Shown: positions 8,605-17,793 of the stretch, in pieces
How positions within the stretch are numbered: the first letter of the stretch is position 1
Layout of the letters: the number at the start of each line of letters is the position of its first letter
Source: Tepidiphilus sp. J10
Lineage (GTDB): Bacteria; Pseudomonadota; Gammaproteobacteria; Burkholderiales; Thiobacillaceae
Reading direction: 5' to 3'
Assembly (NCBI GenBank): GCA_945897865.1
Contig: CAMDHJ010000004.1
Coordinates: 1-61,062 of the forward strand
Length of the DNA: 61,062 bases
Translations under genes and position numbers: made by a program
Notes under the pieces: model-generated
What the model was told of the DNA's origin: nothing
Seen by the model: only the letters and a program-made list of their open reading frames with translations
Database searches by the model: none

Positions 8605-9336
8605 TTAGTGCACGTCCTTCCAGAATTCCTTCTTGAGATAGAAGGCAATTACATAAAATACGCCGAGAAACAGGAGTACCACGAGACCAATCCGCATGCG
8701 ATCGCCTTTTGCGGGTTCACCCACCCAATTCAGATAATTGGTCAGATCACCCACCAAGGCATCGTACTCTGCTTGCGTCAACTTGCCGGGTTTGATCAGT
8801 TCAAAGCGTTCGATGACATGATGTTCTTTACCGTCCTCACCCGTTTCCACCCGATACACCGGCGCCAGGTGGCCTTGCAATTCCTGCATCACATGCGGCA
8901 TGCCGACCTTGTCGAAAACGGTGTTGTTCCAGCCGGTGGGACGGCTATCGTCGCGATAGAAACTGCGCAGATAGGTGTATACCCAATCCGGGCCGCGTGA
9001 ACGGGTGATCACCGACAAATCCGGCGGCGGTGCACCAAACCAGGCTTTGGCATCGGCGGTGCGCATCGCCACCGTCATGGTTTCACCCGGTTTGTCGGCG
9101 GCAAACAACAAGTTGTCCTTGATCTGCGATTCAGTCAGTCCGATATCCTGCATGCGGTTGTAGCGCATGTAGGCGGCACTGTGGCAATTGAGACAGTAGT
9201 TAACGAAGACCCGAGCACCGCGCTGCAGAGATCCATGATCATTCAGGTTGATCGGGGCGGTATCCAGATGGACACCCGCGCCAGAAGCGATGGCCAGTGA
9301 AGGCAACGCCAAGATCAGAAAAAACAGCTTTTTCAT
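8605..9336 (-). CDS. petC: Cytochrome c1 subunit of the bc1 complex
   Basis: This is the membrane-anchored c-type heme subunit that passes electrons from the Rieske protein to soluble cytochrome c. A signal peptide (MKKLFFLILALPSLAIASGA), the single heme-binding motif CLNCH within NYCLNCHSAAYMRYNRM, and a C-terminal membrane anchor (IGLVVLLFLGVFYVIAFYL) are all visible. Length is 243 residues. Its ATG overlaps the petB stop by 4 bp, indicating translational coupling in the petABC operon. Confidence 0.95.
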   Translation of the reverse strand: MKKLFFLILALPSLAIASGAGVHLDTAPINLNDHGSLQRGARVFVNYCLNCHSAAYMRYNRMQDIGLTESQIKDNLLFAADKPGETMTVAMRTADAKAWFGAPPPDLSVITRSRGPDWVYTYLRSFYRDDSRPTGWNNTVFDKVGMPHVMQELQGHLAPVYRVETGEDGKEHHVIERFELIKPGKLTQAEYDALVGDLTNYLNWVGEPAKGDRMRIGLVVLLFLGVFYVIAFYLKKEFWKDVH

Positions 9337-10556
9337 TGGGTCACCCTTTCCGGAACCGGCTTGGTCGTGTCATTTTTGGTGTACCAAGGCATCAACAGGA
9401 AGAACGCGAAATACACCCCGGACAGAATTTGCGAAATCACGGTGTACAGCGGTGTCGAAGGCAGGACGCCGAGGATGCCGAGGCCGATGAAGGCAATCAC
9501 GAACAAGGTCAGTGCGATCTTGAACTTCGGGCCGCGATAGCGGATTGACTTGACCGGCGACCTGTCCAGCCAGGGCAGCGCAAAGAAGATCATTACCGCA
9601 ATACCCATCGCCGCTACGCCAGGGAACTGCGAGCCGAAAATCGGTGGAATGGCACGCAGGATGGCGTAGTAAGGCGTGAAGTACCAGACTGGGGCAATAT
9701 GTTCCGGCGTCTTCAGCGAATCGGCAGGCACAAAATTGTTGAATTCCAGGAAGTAACCGCCCATTTCCGGCGCAAAGAAGACGATGGAGGCAAACACGAT
9801 CAGGAACACCACCACACCGAGGATGTCCTTGACCGTGTAGTAGGGATGGAAAGGAATGCCGTCCAGCGGATGTCCGTCCGCGCCCTTCAACTTCTTGATT
9901 TCGACACCATCGGGGTTGTTCGAACCCACTTCATGTAACGCGACCAGATGCGCCGCGACCAGGCCGAGCAGGACCATTGGCAAAGCGATGACATGGAAGG
10001 CAAAGAAGCGGTTCAGCGTGGCATCGCCGATCACGTAATCACCACGAATCCATTCGGACAAGGCGCCACCGATAAAGGGTACGGCAGAGAACAGGTTGAT
10101 GATGACCTGAGCGCCCCAGTAAGACATCTGGCCCCAAGGCAACAGGTAGCCCATAAAGGCTTCGCCCATCAGCACCAGATAGATGATGACGCCGAAGATC
10201 CAGATCAATTCGCGCGGCTGACGATAGGAACCGTAGATCACGCCACGGAACATGTGCAGATAGACCACCACAAAGAACATCGAGGCGCCGGTAGAGTGGA
10301 TATAGCGAATCAACCAGCCGTAATCGACATCGCGCATGATGTACTCGACGGAAGCGAAGGCCAGCGCCGCATCCGGTTTGTAATGCATGGTCAGGAAGAT
10401 ACCGGAAACGATCTGAATCACCAGCACGAGCAGCGCCAGTGAACCGAAGAAATACCAGAAGTTGAAATTCTTCGGCGCGAAGTATTCCGACAGATGCGCT
10501 TTGTAGGAGCTGGTGAGCGGAAAACGCTCATCGACCCAATTCATTAACTTTTCCAT
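9333..10556 (-). CDS. petB: Cytochrome b subunit of the bc1 complex
   Basis: This subunit carries hemes bL and bH and the quinol and quinone sites. The sequence has the expected multiple membrane helices, the helix-B histidine context (RYIHSTGASMFFVVVYLHMFRG), helix D (FFAFHVIALPMVLLGLVAAHLVALHE) and the Qo-loop motif in the variant form PVWYFTPYYAILR. In that variant Glu of PEWY is replaced by Val, as in other beta/gammaproteobacterial enzymes. The start at 10556 gives the standard MEKLMNWVDERFPL start. It is flanked by petA upstream and petC downstream. Confidence 0.96.
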   Translation of the reverse strand: MEKLMNWVDERFPLTSSYKAHLSEYFAPKNFNFWYFFGSLALLVLVIQIVSGIFLTMHYKPDAALAFASVEYIMRDVDYGWLIRYIHSTGASMFFVVVYLHMFRGVIYGSYRQPRELIWIFGVIIYLVLMGEAFMGYLLPWGQMSYWGAQVIINLFSAVPFIGGALSEWIRGDYVIGDATLNRFFAFHVIALPMVLLGLVAAHLVALHEVGSNNPDGVEIKKLKGADGHPLDGIPFHPYYTVKDILGVVVFLIVFASIVFFAPEMGGYFLEFNNFVPADSLKTPEHIAPVWYFTPYYAILRAIPPIFGSQFPGVAAMGIAVMIFFALPWLDRSPVKSIRYRGPKFKIALTLFVIAFIGLGILGVLPSTPLYTVISQILSGVYFAFFLLMPWYTKNDTTKPVPERVTQ

Positions 10557-10576
10557 TGCTTAACTCTCCGTCGCTA

Positions 10577-11176
10577 TCAGGCGGCTGCGCCCTGGTCATC
10601 GCCAATCAGCACCCGGGTATCGGACAGGTACTTGTGGGGCGGGATAACCAGATTGGTCGGAGCCGGAGAACCATTGAAAACACGCGCCGCGAGATCGAAG
10701 CGGGAACCGTGACAGGGGCAGAACCATCCGCCCACCCAATCCGGGCCAAGGTCAGCGGGAGCGACTTCGGAGCGATAGGAGGGGGAGCAGCCAAGATGCG
10801 TACAAATACCGACCACAATCAGATATTGCGGCTTGATCGAGCGGGTCGGGTTCTGACAGTAATCCGGCTGCTGGCTTGCATTTTCGGAAGCAGCATCAGT
10901 CAACCTGGGATCATTCGTAGCCAGGGAATCCAGCATTTCCTTGGTCCGATTAACCACCCAGACTGGCTTGCCGCGCCATTCGACAGCTAATTGCATGCCC
11001 GGCTCGACCTTGCTCAGATCAACTTCGATGGGAGCGCCAGCAGCTTTTGCCCGGGCACTGGGCAACATGCTCATCACAAAAGGCGTTGCAACGCCCAGCG
11101 CGGCTACACCCCCGACTGCGGAAGTCATCGTCACCAAAAAGCGGCGTTTGGAAGGGTCAACACTTAAGCTGCTCAT
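10577..11176 (-). CDS. petA: Rieske iron-sulfur subunit of the bc1 complex
   Basis: This subunit carries the 2Fe-2S cluster that takes the first electron from quinol. Both cluster motifs are present (CTHLGC and CPCHGS). The N-terminus contains a twin-arginine-like KRRFLVT before a hydrophobic anchor (AVGGVAALGVATPFVMSML). The ATG at 11176 has AGGA 9 nt upstream and is preferred to the ATG at 11254, whose extra 26 residues precede the Tat-like motif. It is the first gene of petABC, transcribed away from the divergent protease gene. Confidence 0.95.
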   Translation of the reverse strand: MSSLSVDPSKRRFLVTMTSAVGGVAALGVATPFVMSMLPSARAKAAGAPIEVDLSKVEPGMQLAVEWRGKPVWVVNRTKEMLDSLATNDPRLTDAASENASQQPDYCQNPTRSIKPQYLIVVGICTHLGCSPSYRSEVAPADLGPDWVGGWFCPCHGSRFDLAARVFNGSPAPTNLVIPPHKYLSDTRVLIGDDQGAAA

Positions 11177-11540
11177 AACATCTGTCCTGCCTGTTCGATT
11201 GAATTCATGTACTAGCGCCCGATGTATAACTTGAACGTCATGCAATTCAGACATTCCGGTCGAGTAAACAACTTAGCCAGTTAAACAAAAGCCGGCATTT
11301 TACAGATAAAAGGCAACAGACTTAAAGCCTGACAGCTCATTAAACCTTGAAAGAATGAAGCGACGATCCAAAACAAGCTTGATTCTGACCTGACTCTGGC
11401 AAGCTGGCGTTCCACAAAATCAACTTCGAAGCCCCTTCGTTGACGCGGTCTTAAACCGCGCAAACCCTGCAAGCTGAATTTTCAGGCTGGGCCGTGCGTT
11501 AGAATCCCGTATTTGCGAATGATCTTGCTAAAGTCCCTCC
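11177..11540. other. Divergent intergenic region petA / degS-like
   Basis: 364 bp separate the two divergent starts and must hold both promoters. I see no convincing open reading frame. A -10-like TATACA near 11221 on the minus strand could serve petABC, but its -35 match is poor. No clear Shine-Dalgarno precedes the protease ATG at 11541. Confidence 0.5.
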
Positions 11541-12716
11541 ATGTATCGGTTTTGGCTGTTATTTTCCCAATTTGTTGCCGCCATCGCGGTTGTTGTAGCC
11601 GCCCTGTTTGGGCTTGATCGAATCGCACCCGGACTGCTGCCTTTCGATGGCGCCGCAGTCACCATTCGTGAAGCCGCCAACGAAGTTGCCCAGTCCAGAG
11701 CCCCTTGGCAAGTCGCCTCCTATGCCTATGCGGCCAGCAAATCACAGCCTTCGGTGGTTAACATTTTCACTAGCAAAGAGATTCGCAGCCAGCGCAATCC
11801 TTTGATGGATGACCCACTGTTTCGACGCTTCTTTGGCGACCGTTTTCCAATCGACAACCGGCCACAGCGGGTTTCCAATCTGGGCTCTGGCGTCATCGTC
11901 AGCGAAGACGGTTTCATTCTGACCAATCATCATGTGGTCGAGGCGGCCGACGAAATTCAGGTGGCACTTTCAAATGGGTTGACCCTGGATGCAAAAGTTG
12001 TCGGCACCGACCCGGAAACCGACCTCGCCGTTCTTAAAGTCAAGCGCGACCAGTTGCCGGCGATCACCTTTGCCAATAGCGATATGCAGCGGGTGGGTGA
12101 TGTCGTGTTGGCGATAGGCAACCCATTCGGGGTGGGCCAGACCGTCACCATGGGAATCATATCCGCGCTCGGACGCAGTCATCTCGGCATCAACACATTT
12201 GAAAACTACATTCAGACCGACGCCGCAATCAATCCGGGCAACTCAGGCGGCGCCCTGGTTGATGTTTCGGGCAATCTAGTTGGTGTCAACACCGCCATTT
12301 TTTCCCGCTCCGGCGGCAATCTGGGCATCGGCTTCGCAATTCCCATATCAATCGTTCGCCAAGTGATGCGGGAAATCATTGCCAACGGCACGGTGACACG
12401 TGGCTGGGTTGGCATTGAAGTGCAGGAAATCACGCCTGAAGTTGCCGAATCGTTCGGCCTTAAATCGACAGATGGCGCGCTGATCGCTGGCGTGTTGCGC
12501 AGCGGGCCGGCGGATCGTGCCGGCATTCGTCCTGGCGACGTTCTGATTGCGGTGGGGGGCAAACCCGTCAAGGACTCCTCATCACTTCTTAACCTGATCG
12601 CCGCATTGCCGCCGGATAAAGTCGTCCTCCTCAACCTGATCCGCGCGCAGAAGGAGATGAAATTGCCGGTCACCATTGAGAAACGTCCGCCCATGCAGCG
12701 TGACGTTCAGGAATAA
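11541..12716 (+). CDS. Membrane-anchored DegS/HtrA-type serine protease with one PDZ domain
   Basis: HtrA-family periplasmic protease. The catalytic triad is visible as His131 (LTNHHVV), Asp161 (TDLAVL) and Ser235 (NPGNSGGALV). A single PDZ domain occupies about residues 290-380 (GVLRSGPADRAGIRPGDVLIAVGG). The N-terminus is an uncleaved-looking membrane helix (FWLLFSQFVAAIAVVVAAL) rather than a signal peptide. One PDZ plus an anchor is the DegS layout, which cleaves RseA to activate sigma-E. Betaproteobacterial members are often annotated Do family or AlgW. It is monocistronic, between petA and the signalling operon. Confidence 0.9.
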   Translation: MYRFWLLFSQFVAAIAVVVAALFGLDRIAPGLLPFDGAAVTIREAANEVAQSRAPWQVASYAYAASKSQPSVVNIFTSKEIRSQRNPLMDDPLFRRFFGDRFPIDNRPQRVSNLGSGVIVSEDGFILTNHHVVEAADEIQVALSNGLTLDAKVVGTDPETDLAVLKVKRDQLPAITFANSDMQRVGDVVLAIGNPFGVGQTVTMGIISALGRSHLGINTFENYIQTDAAINPGNSGGALVDVSGNLVGVNTAIFSRSGGNLGIGFAIPISIVRQVMREIIANGTVTRGWVGIEVQEITPEVAESFGLKSTDGALIAGVLRSGPADRAGIRPGDVLIAVGGKPVKDSSSLLNLIAALPPDKVVLLNLIRAQKEMKLPVTIEKRPPMQRDVQE

Positions 12717-12761
12717 CCTCCGATCGAGTCAAAGCATTTTTTGTAAGCACTATTTCTCGCC

Positions 12762-12788
12762 TCAAGTTATAAGTTAGGCATCCGATAA
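12762..12788 (+). promoter_or_regulatory. Candidate sigma-28 (FliA) promoter of the signalling-flgMN operon
   Basis: TCAAGTTA (12762-12769), an 11-bp spacer, then TCCGATAA (12781-12788). The enterobacterial FliA consensus is TAAAGTTT-N11-GCCGATAA, so spacing is exact with 6/8 and 7/8 matches. A start near 12795 would give a leader of about 22 nt with AGGAG at 12803-12807 nine nt before the ATG at 12817. This fits flgM and flgN at the distal end. Confidence 0.62.
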
Positions 12789-12816
12789 AGGCTCCTGTTT
12801 GCAGGAGTCTTGCCTT

Positions 12817-13881
12817 ATGCGGATCGTAATTGTTGACGACAACCCGGTTAACCTGAAGCTGATGGAGAGCCTGGTTAAACGTGCCAGTCCGGAATATCAG
12901 CCAATCACCTTTCAAGACTCGGCCGAAGGTTTGGCCTGGTGCCTGAGCAACGTCATCGATTTGTTGATTGTGGACTACATGATGCCAACGCCTGATGGGC
13001 TGGAATTTATCCGGCTCTATCGAGAGCCGCCCGAGAATGCCGACATCCCGGTATTGATGATCACAGCCGATCACGAAAGGGAAACCCGTTACGCGGCGCT
13101 TGAATCGGGTGCCAATGACTTTCTCACCAAGCCAATCGATAACGCCGAGTTTCGCGCCCGGCTGCGCAATATGGTTTCTCTGCGGCGCAGTCAACGAGCT
13201 CTTGCCGACCGTGCCGCCTGGCTGGCGGAAAAGGTTACCGAGGCGACCAAGGCCATCCTCGATCGTGAGCACGAAATGATTACCCGCCTGTCGCGCGCGG
13301 CCGAATTTCGCGACCCCGAGACGGGTGCACATATTCAACGCATGTCGAACTACTCGCACCTTATCTCGCAGCAATTGGGTTTGCCGCTGGAAGAACAGGA
13401 ACTCATCCTGCGCGCAGCACCGATGCACGATGTGGGCAAGATCGCCATTCCAGACAACATTCTGCTGAAGCCGGGAAAACTCGACGACGCCGAGTTCACC
13501 ATCATGAAAACGCATGCCGAGAAAGGCTGGGAAATCTTGCGCGGAAGCCAGTCGCATCTGCTGGATATCGCCGCCATCATTGCTCGTTCACACCATGAGA
13601 AATTTGATGGTAGCGGCTACCCGCTCGGTATCAAGGGTGAGGAAATTCCATTACATGGCCGCATTGTCGCGGTAGCTGACGTATTTGACGCGCTGACCAC
13701 CGAACGCCCCTACAAAAAAGCCTGGGAAGTGGAGCGGGCATTAGATTTCCTGCAAACCGGCGCGGGTTCGCATTTCGACCCGATCTGCGTCGCGGCCTTC
13801 CTCTCCCGCCTGGAAGATGCCTTGGTGATCCGAGCCAGTTACCAAGACCCGGGACCGCACCCGGCTCACCTCGACGACTGA
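12817..13881 (+). CDS. Response regulator with HD-GYP cyclic-di-GMP phosphodiesterase domain
   Basis: The receiver domain (residues 1-125) keeps the phospho-acceptor Asp53 (LLIVDYMMP), the acidic pair DD at 7-8 and Lys105. A coiled linker follows, then an HD-GYP domain with His204-Asp205 ([12 protein letters not shown]), HH at 259-260 and the GYP triplet at 267-269. HD-GYP enzymes hydrolyse c-di-GMP, lowering which usually favours swimming. The ATG at 12817 is used because AGGAG is 9 nt upstream, so the in-frame ATG-like start at 12799 lies before the ribosome site. It is the first gene of a co-directional operon through flgN. All active residues needed for hydrolysis appear present. Confidence 0.9.
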   Translation: MRIVIVDDNPVNLKLMESLVKRASPEYQPITFQDSAEGLAWCLSNVIDLLIVDYMMPTPDGLEFIRLYREPPENADIPVLMITADHERETRYAALESGANDFLTKPIDNAEFRARLRNMVSLRRSQRALADRAAWLAEKVTEATKAILDREHEMITRLSRAAEFRDPETGAHIQRMSNYSHLISQQLGLPLEEQELILRAAPMHDVGKIAIPDNILLKPGKLDDAEFTIMKTHAEKGWEILRGSQSHLLDIAAIIARSHHEKFDGSGYPLGIKGEEIPLHGRIVAVADVFDALTTERPYKKAWEVERALDFLQTGAGSHFDPICVAAFLSRLEDALVIRASYQDPGPHPAHLDD

Positions 13882-13903
13882 CTCGCTCCCTGAAGACCAA
13901 CCC

Positions 13904-14728
13904 ATGCTGATTCGCTTATTTCTTTTGCTCAATCTGCTCGCTTCATTGCCGGCGCTTGCCCAGACAAATCTGCAAACCTTCACGCTGTCGGTCGTACCGC
14001 AGTTCACTCCGGTCGATATTGGTCAGCGATGGACACCTTTGCTGCGCCAACTGGAAGCTGAAACAGGATATCGCTTCCAACTTCGTCTGCTCGACAAAAT
14101 CCCCAGATTTGAATTCGACTTTCTAGCTGGCATTCCTGATCTGGTTTTCTTGAATCCGTATCACATGCTGATTGCCGCCGATGCGCAGGGTTATATCCCG
14201 CTGGTACGCGGGACAGATCCGCTGATTGGCATCCTGGTTGCCGCACAGGACGGCCCGATCAAAAAGTTGCAAGACCTGAATGGAAAGCGGCTCGCCTTTC
14301 CGGCGCCCAATGCATTCGGCGCCTCGCTCTACCTGCGTGCTTTGCTGACTGAAAAGGAAGGGTTGCGCTTCAATAGCGATTTTGTCGGTTCACATCAGAA
14401 CGTTTATCGCCATGTCCTGATCGGCGACTCCGCCGCCGGCGGTGGCATTTATGCCACGCTGGAAAAGGAATCCCCGGCCATCCAGCATCGTCTACGTGTT
14501 TTGTACACCACCCCCGGGGTTGCGCCGCATCCGTTTGCCGCACACCCAAGAGTGACACAAGTGGCACGCGAAAAAATCCGCGACGCATTGCTCAAACTCG
14601 GCAGCACCCCCGCTGGCCGAAAGCTATTGGCCGATGTCGATCTGGATAAGGTCATCAGCGCCGACTTCGCGCGTGACTATCTGCCGCTGGCAAAACTCAA
14701 ACTCAAACATCACTCCGTCAGCCAATAG
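13904..14728 (+). CDS. PhnD-like periplasmic substrate-binding protein
   Basis: A signal peptide (MLIRLFLLLNLLASLPALAQ) precedes a domain of the phosphate/phosphonate-type solute-binding family: FTLSVVPQFTPVDIGQRWTP, PDLVFLNPYHMLIAADAQGY, LVRGTDPLIGILVA, and KKLQDLNGKRLAFPAPNAFGAS. No ABC permease or ATPase gene is adjacent. The protein is instead followed after 27 nt by a membrane hybrid kinase with a periplasmic domain. In other systems such orphan binding proteins present a ligand to a sensor kinase (compare TorT/TorS). I infer a sensory role. The ligand is unknown. Confidence 0.85.
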   Translation: MLIRLFLLLNLLASLPALAQTNLQTFTLSVVPQFTPVDIGQRWTPLLRQLEAETGYRFQLRLLDKIPRFEFDFLAGIPDLVFLNPYHMLIAADAQGYIPLVRGTDPLIGILVAAQDGPIKKLQDLNGKRLAFPAPNAFGASLYLRALLTEKEGLRFNSDFVGSHQNVYRHVLIGDSAAGGGIYATLEKESPAIQHRLRVLYTTPGVAPHPFAAHPRVTQVAREKIRDALLKLGSTPAGRKLLADVDLDKVISADFARDYLPLAKLKLKHHSVSQ

Positions 14729-14755
14729 GCAATCAAAATCGACAATCCATCGGCA

Positions 14756-17152
14756 ATGGACCATCCCAGCCTTCGCCAAAGGGTGCAACACCTGATCGGC
14801 AATCCCCCTCTTCGCGTCCTGACACGCCTGCTGCCGAGACAATTCACACTTCAGCTCAGTCTGTTCATGGCTGCGATGCTGGTTGCGAGCATCTCAGCGC
14901 ATACGTTTTACACCACGCTGGAACAGACCCGAGGCGAGCAGAACCGGTTGACCAAGCGGAGTGAGGATCTGTTGTCCAACCTCGCCAACTCCTCCGCAAA
15001 TCTGCTACTGACCCGCGACTATGCTGCGGTTGAACGCATGCTGCTACTGGCCGCGGACAACGATGAACTACGTTCGATCAGGGTTTTCAACAGCAAGGGA
15101 CAGTTGATCATCCAGATCGTCCATGCCCCAGGCAAACCCGCCGAGGCCGTATTCGACCTGAACACCCAGAAGCCACCGCAAGGCGCCACCACCCAGTTCT
15201 TCTGGATCGACGCCGCCGGCAACAGATTGCCGGGTAGCGACTTCTCCTGGCAGGCCGAACATCTGGTGATCTGGCGTGCGCTGGATGAGCTTGGCTATGC
15301 CGGCAGTCTGCAAGCCGAAGTGGATACCCAGGCACTCAAGCAAAATCTTTCACAAATTGTCATCAATGGTGTGCTGGCGGTCATCCTTGCCAGCACGTTG
15401 AGTGTGACATTGCTGCTGATGTATCTGCGGCGACCGGTCGCCACAATTCGTGCTTCCTCCCGCTTTGCCGAACAGTTGACCAGCAATCTGGGCGAAACAC
15501 TACCTGCCTTTGAAGGCCCACAGGAGATCGAATCGCTCGTCGCCGCACTGAATGAAACCTCGCTCTGGCTGTACACCAAGGAGATGTCGGTGACCGCAGC
15601 CCAGCAACGTCTGGAAGCCGTTTTCAGCAACATTTCCGACGCCCTGCTGACGGTTAATTTTGATGATGTGGTGGAAAGCGCCAACAGCGCCGCATGCGAA
15701 CTGTTCGGCTGGCGCGAGCATGAACTGGTCGGCTTGTCCGCATCGACTTTGTTGCCTGAATGGGGCGACATGACCGGCGACGACAGTCCCGACAAGCAAC
15801 GTCTGGAAACCTTGGCCAACCTTCGAGACAACGGCGACTTCCCGGCTGACATCACACTCTCCCGCTTCTATCTGCACGGTTTGCCGTATCGAATTCTGGT
15901 GGTGCGCGACATTACCGAGCGGAAACAGGTGGAAGCCGCGATGCGGCAAGCGCGCGACGTGGCTGAAAATGCCAACCGGATGAAAAGTGAGTTTCTCGCC
16001 AATATGAGCCATGAAATCCGCACGCCGATGAACGGCATCATCGGCATGACCGATCTGGCACTGGAAACCGACCTGACCGATGACCAGCGCGAGTATCTCG
16101 GCATGGCGCACAGTTCGGCGCAACACTTGCTGACGATCATCAACGAAATCCTCGACTTCTCAAAAATCGAAGCCGGCAAACTCGACATCGACATCGAATC
16201 CTTCCAGCTGAACGATCTTTTGCAGGGCGTCGTGCGCAACATGGCGGTACGGGCGCAGGAGAAAAACCTGTCGCTAAGCCTGAACCTGGCGCCAGATTTA
16301 CCCGCCAGCATCGAATCCGACTCGGGACGCTTACGCCAGGTGCTGATCAATCTGATTGGCAACGCGATCAAATTCACCCGGACCGGCGGCATTGAGGTCA
16401 GCGTTGATGGCTACCCGAACTTCGATCTTGCGAACGACCTGCAAGCGCGCTATCTGCATATCTGCGTCAGTGACAGCGGCATTGGCATTGCGCAGGACAA
16501 ACAGGCAGCGATCTTTGATGCGTTCACCCAGGCGGATGGCTCGATTACCCGCAGCTTCGGCGGCACCGGGCTCGGTCTGACCATTTCGAGCAAATTGATC
16601 GAATTAATGGACGGCAACATGTGGGTGGAAAGTGAACTCGGCAAGGGCAGCCGTTTTCATTTGCAAATCCCCTATCACCCTGCTGAAGTCGAGGCAGAAA
16701 ACAGCACAGAAGCCGAGAACGGCAACGAGATTGCTGAACCCGATTGGGATATCGCCGGCCTCACCGTACTGCTGGCTGAGCACAACCCGGTCAATCGCAA
16801 GCTCACGCTCGCACTGCTCGACAAACTGGGTCATCAAGTCACTCTGGCCGAAGATACCGAAACGCTCCTGAACAGATTCGCGCCAGGTCGGTTTGACCTG
16901 ATTCTGCTCGACTTGACACTGCCGGGGGGCAATGCGGAAGACAGCATCCAGTACATCCGCGAGCGAGAAGCGGATCGGGCGGCGGCAACGCCGATCATCG
17001 TCATGATCAGCAAGGCCAACGAGGGCGAATCCGACGTCTCACTTCCCGCCGACACGAATGGTCATATTCGCAAGCCGATCCAGTTTGCAGCGCTCAAGTT
17101 GACCATCAGCGCTGCCGTTAACGGCAACACTTCTATATCCGGAACACTGTGA
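14756..17152 (+). CDS. Membrane hybrid sensor histidine kinase (periplasmic sensor, PAS, HisKA, HATPase, REC)
   Basis: Two membrane helices (about 31-52 and 202-224) bracket a periplasmic domain of about 150 residues. This is followed by a HAMP-like region, a PAS domain (about 283-395: AVFSNISDALLTVNFDDVVESAN), HisKA with His419 ([12 protein letters not shown]), HATPase_c with DSGIGIAQDK and [10 protein letters not shown], and one receiver domain (about 665-790) with Asp in LILLDLTLP. It is predicted to autophosphorylate and pass phosphate via its receiver, possibly to the HPt of the next kinase. The periplasmic domain may read the PhnD-like protein encoded just upstream. The stop codon overlaps the next start (TGATG). 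Confidence 0.9.
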   Translation: MDHPSLRQRVQHLIGNPPLRVLTRLLPRQFTLQLSLFMAAMLVASISAHTFYTTLEQTRGEQNRLTKRSEDLLSNLANSSANLLLTRDYAAVERMLLLAADNDELRSIRVFNSKGQLIIQIVHAPGKPAEAVFDLNTQKPPQGATTQFFWIDAAGNRLPGSDFSWQAEHLVIWRALDELGYAGSLQAEVDTQALKQNLSQIVINGVLAVILASTLSVTLLLMYLRRPVATIRASSRFAEQLTSNLGETLPAFEGPQEIESLVAALNETSLWLYTKEMSVTAAQQRLEAVFSNISDALLTVNFDDVVESANSAACELFGWREHELVGLSASTLLPEWGDMTGDDSPDKQRLETLANLRDNGDFPADITLSRFYLHGLPYRILVVRDITERKQVEAAMRQARDVAENANRMKSEFLANMSHEIRTPMNGIIGMTDLALETDLTDDQREYLGMAHSSAQHLLTIINEILDFSKIEAGKLDIDIESFQLNDLLQGVVRNMAVRAQEKNLSLSLNLAPDLPASIESDSGRLRQVLINLIGNAIKFTRTGGIEVSVDGYPNFDLANDLQARYLHICVSDSGIGIAQDKQAAIFDAFTQADGSITRSFGGTGLGLTISSKLIELMDGNMWVESELGKGSRFHLQIPYHPAEVEAENSTEAENGNEIAEPDWDIAGLTVLLAEHNPVNRKLTLALLDKLGHQVTLAEDTETLLNRFAPGRFDLILLDLTLPGGNAEDSIQYIREREADRAAATPIIVMISKANEGESDVSLPADTNGHIRKPIQFAALKLTISAAVNGNTSISGTL

Positions 17153-17694
17153 TGAACGGCCTGTTATTTACCGAATTCATGGAAATGGTCGAGGCAACCT
17201 GGTCGTTCGACATGGTTGACACCCTGATCGATCGTTCCCAGGTCGATTCAGGTGGCATCTACACCGCAGTCGGCAGCTATCCGCAGGAAGAAATGGTTGC
17301 CTTGATCAACGCGTTGGCGGAAGAAACCCAACTCCCGATCGACCAGATCGAACGCACCTTTGGTCAATATTTGTTCAGCCGTTTTGTGCGTGAATACCCG
17401 CAATACTTCACCGACATCCGTGACAGCTTCCAGTTTCTCGCGCGTATCGACGAGATCCTTCGCACGCTCTTTCGCAAGCATTTTCCAGACAGCGAGCCAC
17501 CGACTATCCTCGTCGAGCAGTCACCTGGCCGTCTCAGTCTGAGCAACTTTTCTGCCCACGCTTTCATTCACCTGGCTCATGGCTTGATCGAAGGTTGCAT
17601 CAGCCATTTTGGTGGCAAAGAAGTCTTGCAACGCGAAACAGCGCCCGACTTGACCAGCGCCAAAGCGCGCTTTGTGATCACCCGATCGGCATAA
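17152..17694 (+). CDS. H-NOX-fold (HNOB) protein lacking heme-ligating residues
   Basis: The 180-residue product follows the H-NOX pattern end to end: MNGLLFTEFMEMVEATWSF, SGGIYTAVGSYPQEEMVALI, FGQYLFSRF, then FPDSEPPTI and LAHGLIEGCISHFGG. H-NOX proteins bind heme and sense NO or O2, modulating a partner kinase. Here the proximal histidine position (normally xHxEVxKLYP) is Arg104 in ILRTLFRKHFP, and the YxSxR porphyrin-binding motif reads Asn132-x-Ser134-x-His136. Heme binding is therefore doubtful. ATG at 17152 overlaps the upstream TGA, and a GTG at 17149 is also possible. It sits between two hybrid kinases, the usual partner type. Confidence 0.85.
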   Translation: MNGLLFTEFMEMVEATWSFDMVDTLIDRSQVDSGGIYTAVGSYPQEEMVALINALAEETQLPIDQIERTFGQYLFSRFVREYPQYFTDIRDSFQFLARIDEILRTLFRKHFPDSEPPTILVEQSPGRLSLSNFSAHAFIHLAHGLIEGCISHFGGKEVLQRETAPDLTSAKARFVITRSA

Positions 17695-17744
17695 GGACGT
17701 CTTGATGCCCCCCCTTCCCCTTCAGAGCAAGCCAATTCCCCAGC

Positions 17745-17766
17745 GAGTCAGGCAAGCGCCTGACTC
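17745..17766 (+). promoter_or_regulatory. Perfect 9-bp hairpin in the leader of the second hybrid kinase
   Basis: GAGTCAGGC (17745-17753), loop AAGC, GCCTGACTC (17758-17766). No T-tract follows, so it is not a standard terminator. It lies 27 nt before the kinase ATG, in the only gap near 100 bp within the operon, and could be an mRNA-processing or translation-control element. Confidence 0.5.
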
Positions 17767-17793
17767 CTGTCATGCAACGACGAGTCGCAAGCC

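Noticed and set aside
12788-12811. Hairpin that could hide the ribosome site of the HD-GYP gene
   Set aside because: The arms fit (10 bp with one G-U), but the predicted sigma-28 start near 12795 lies inside the left arm, so the transcript would lack the full stem.
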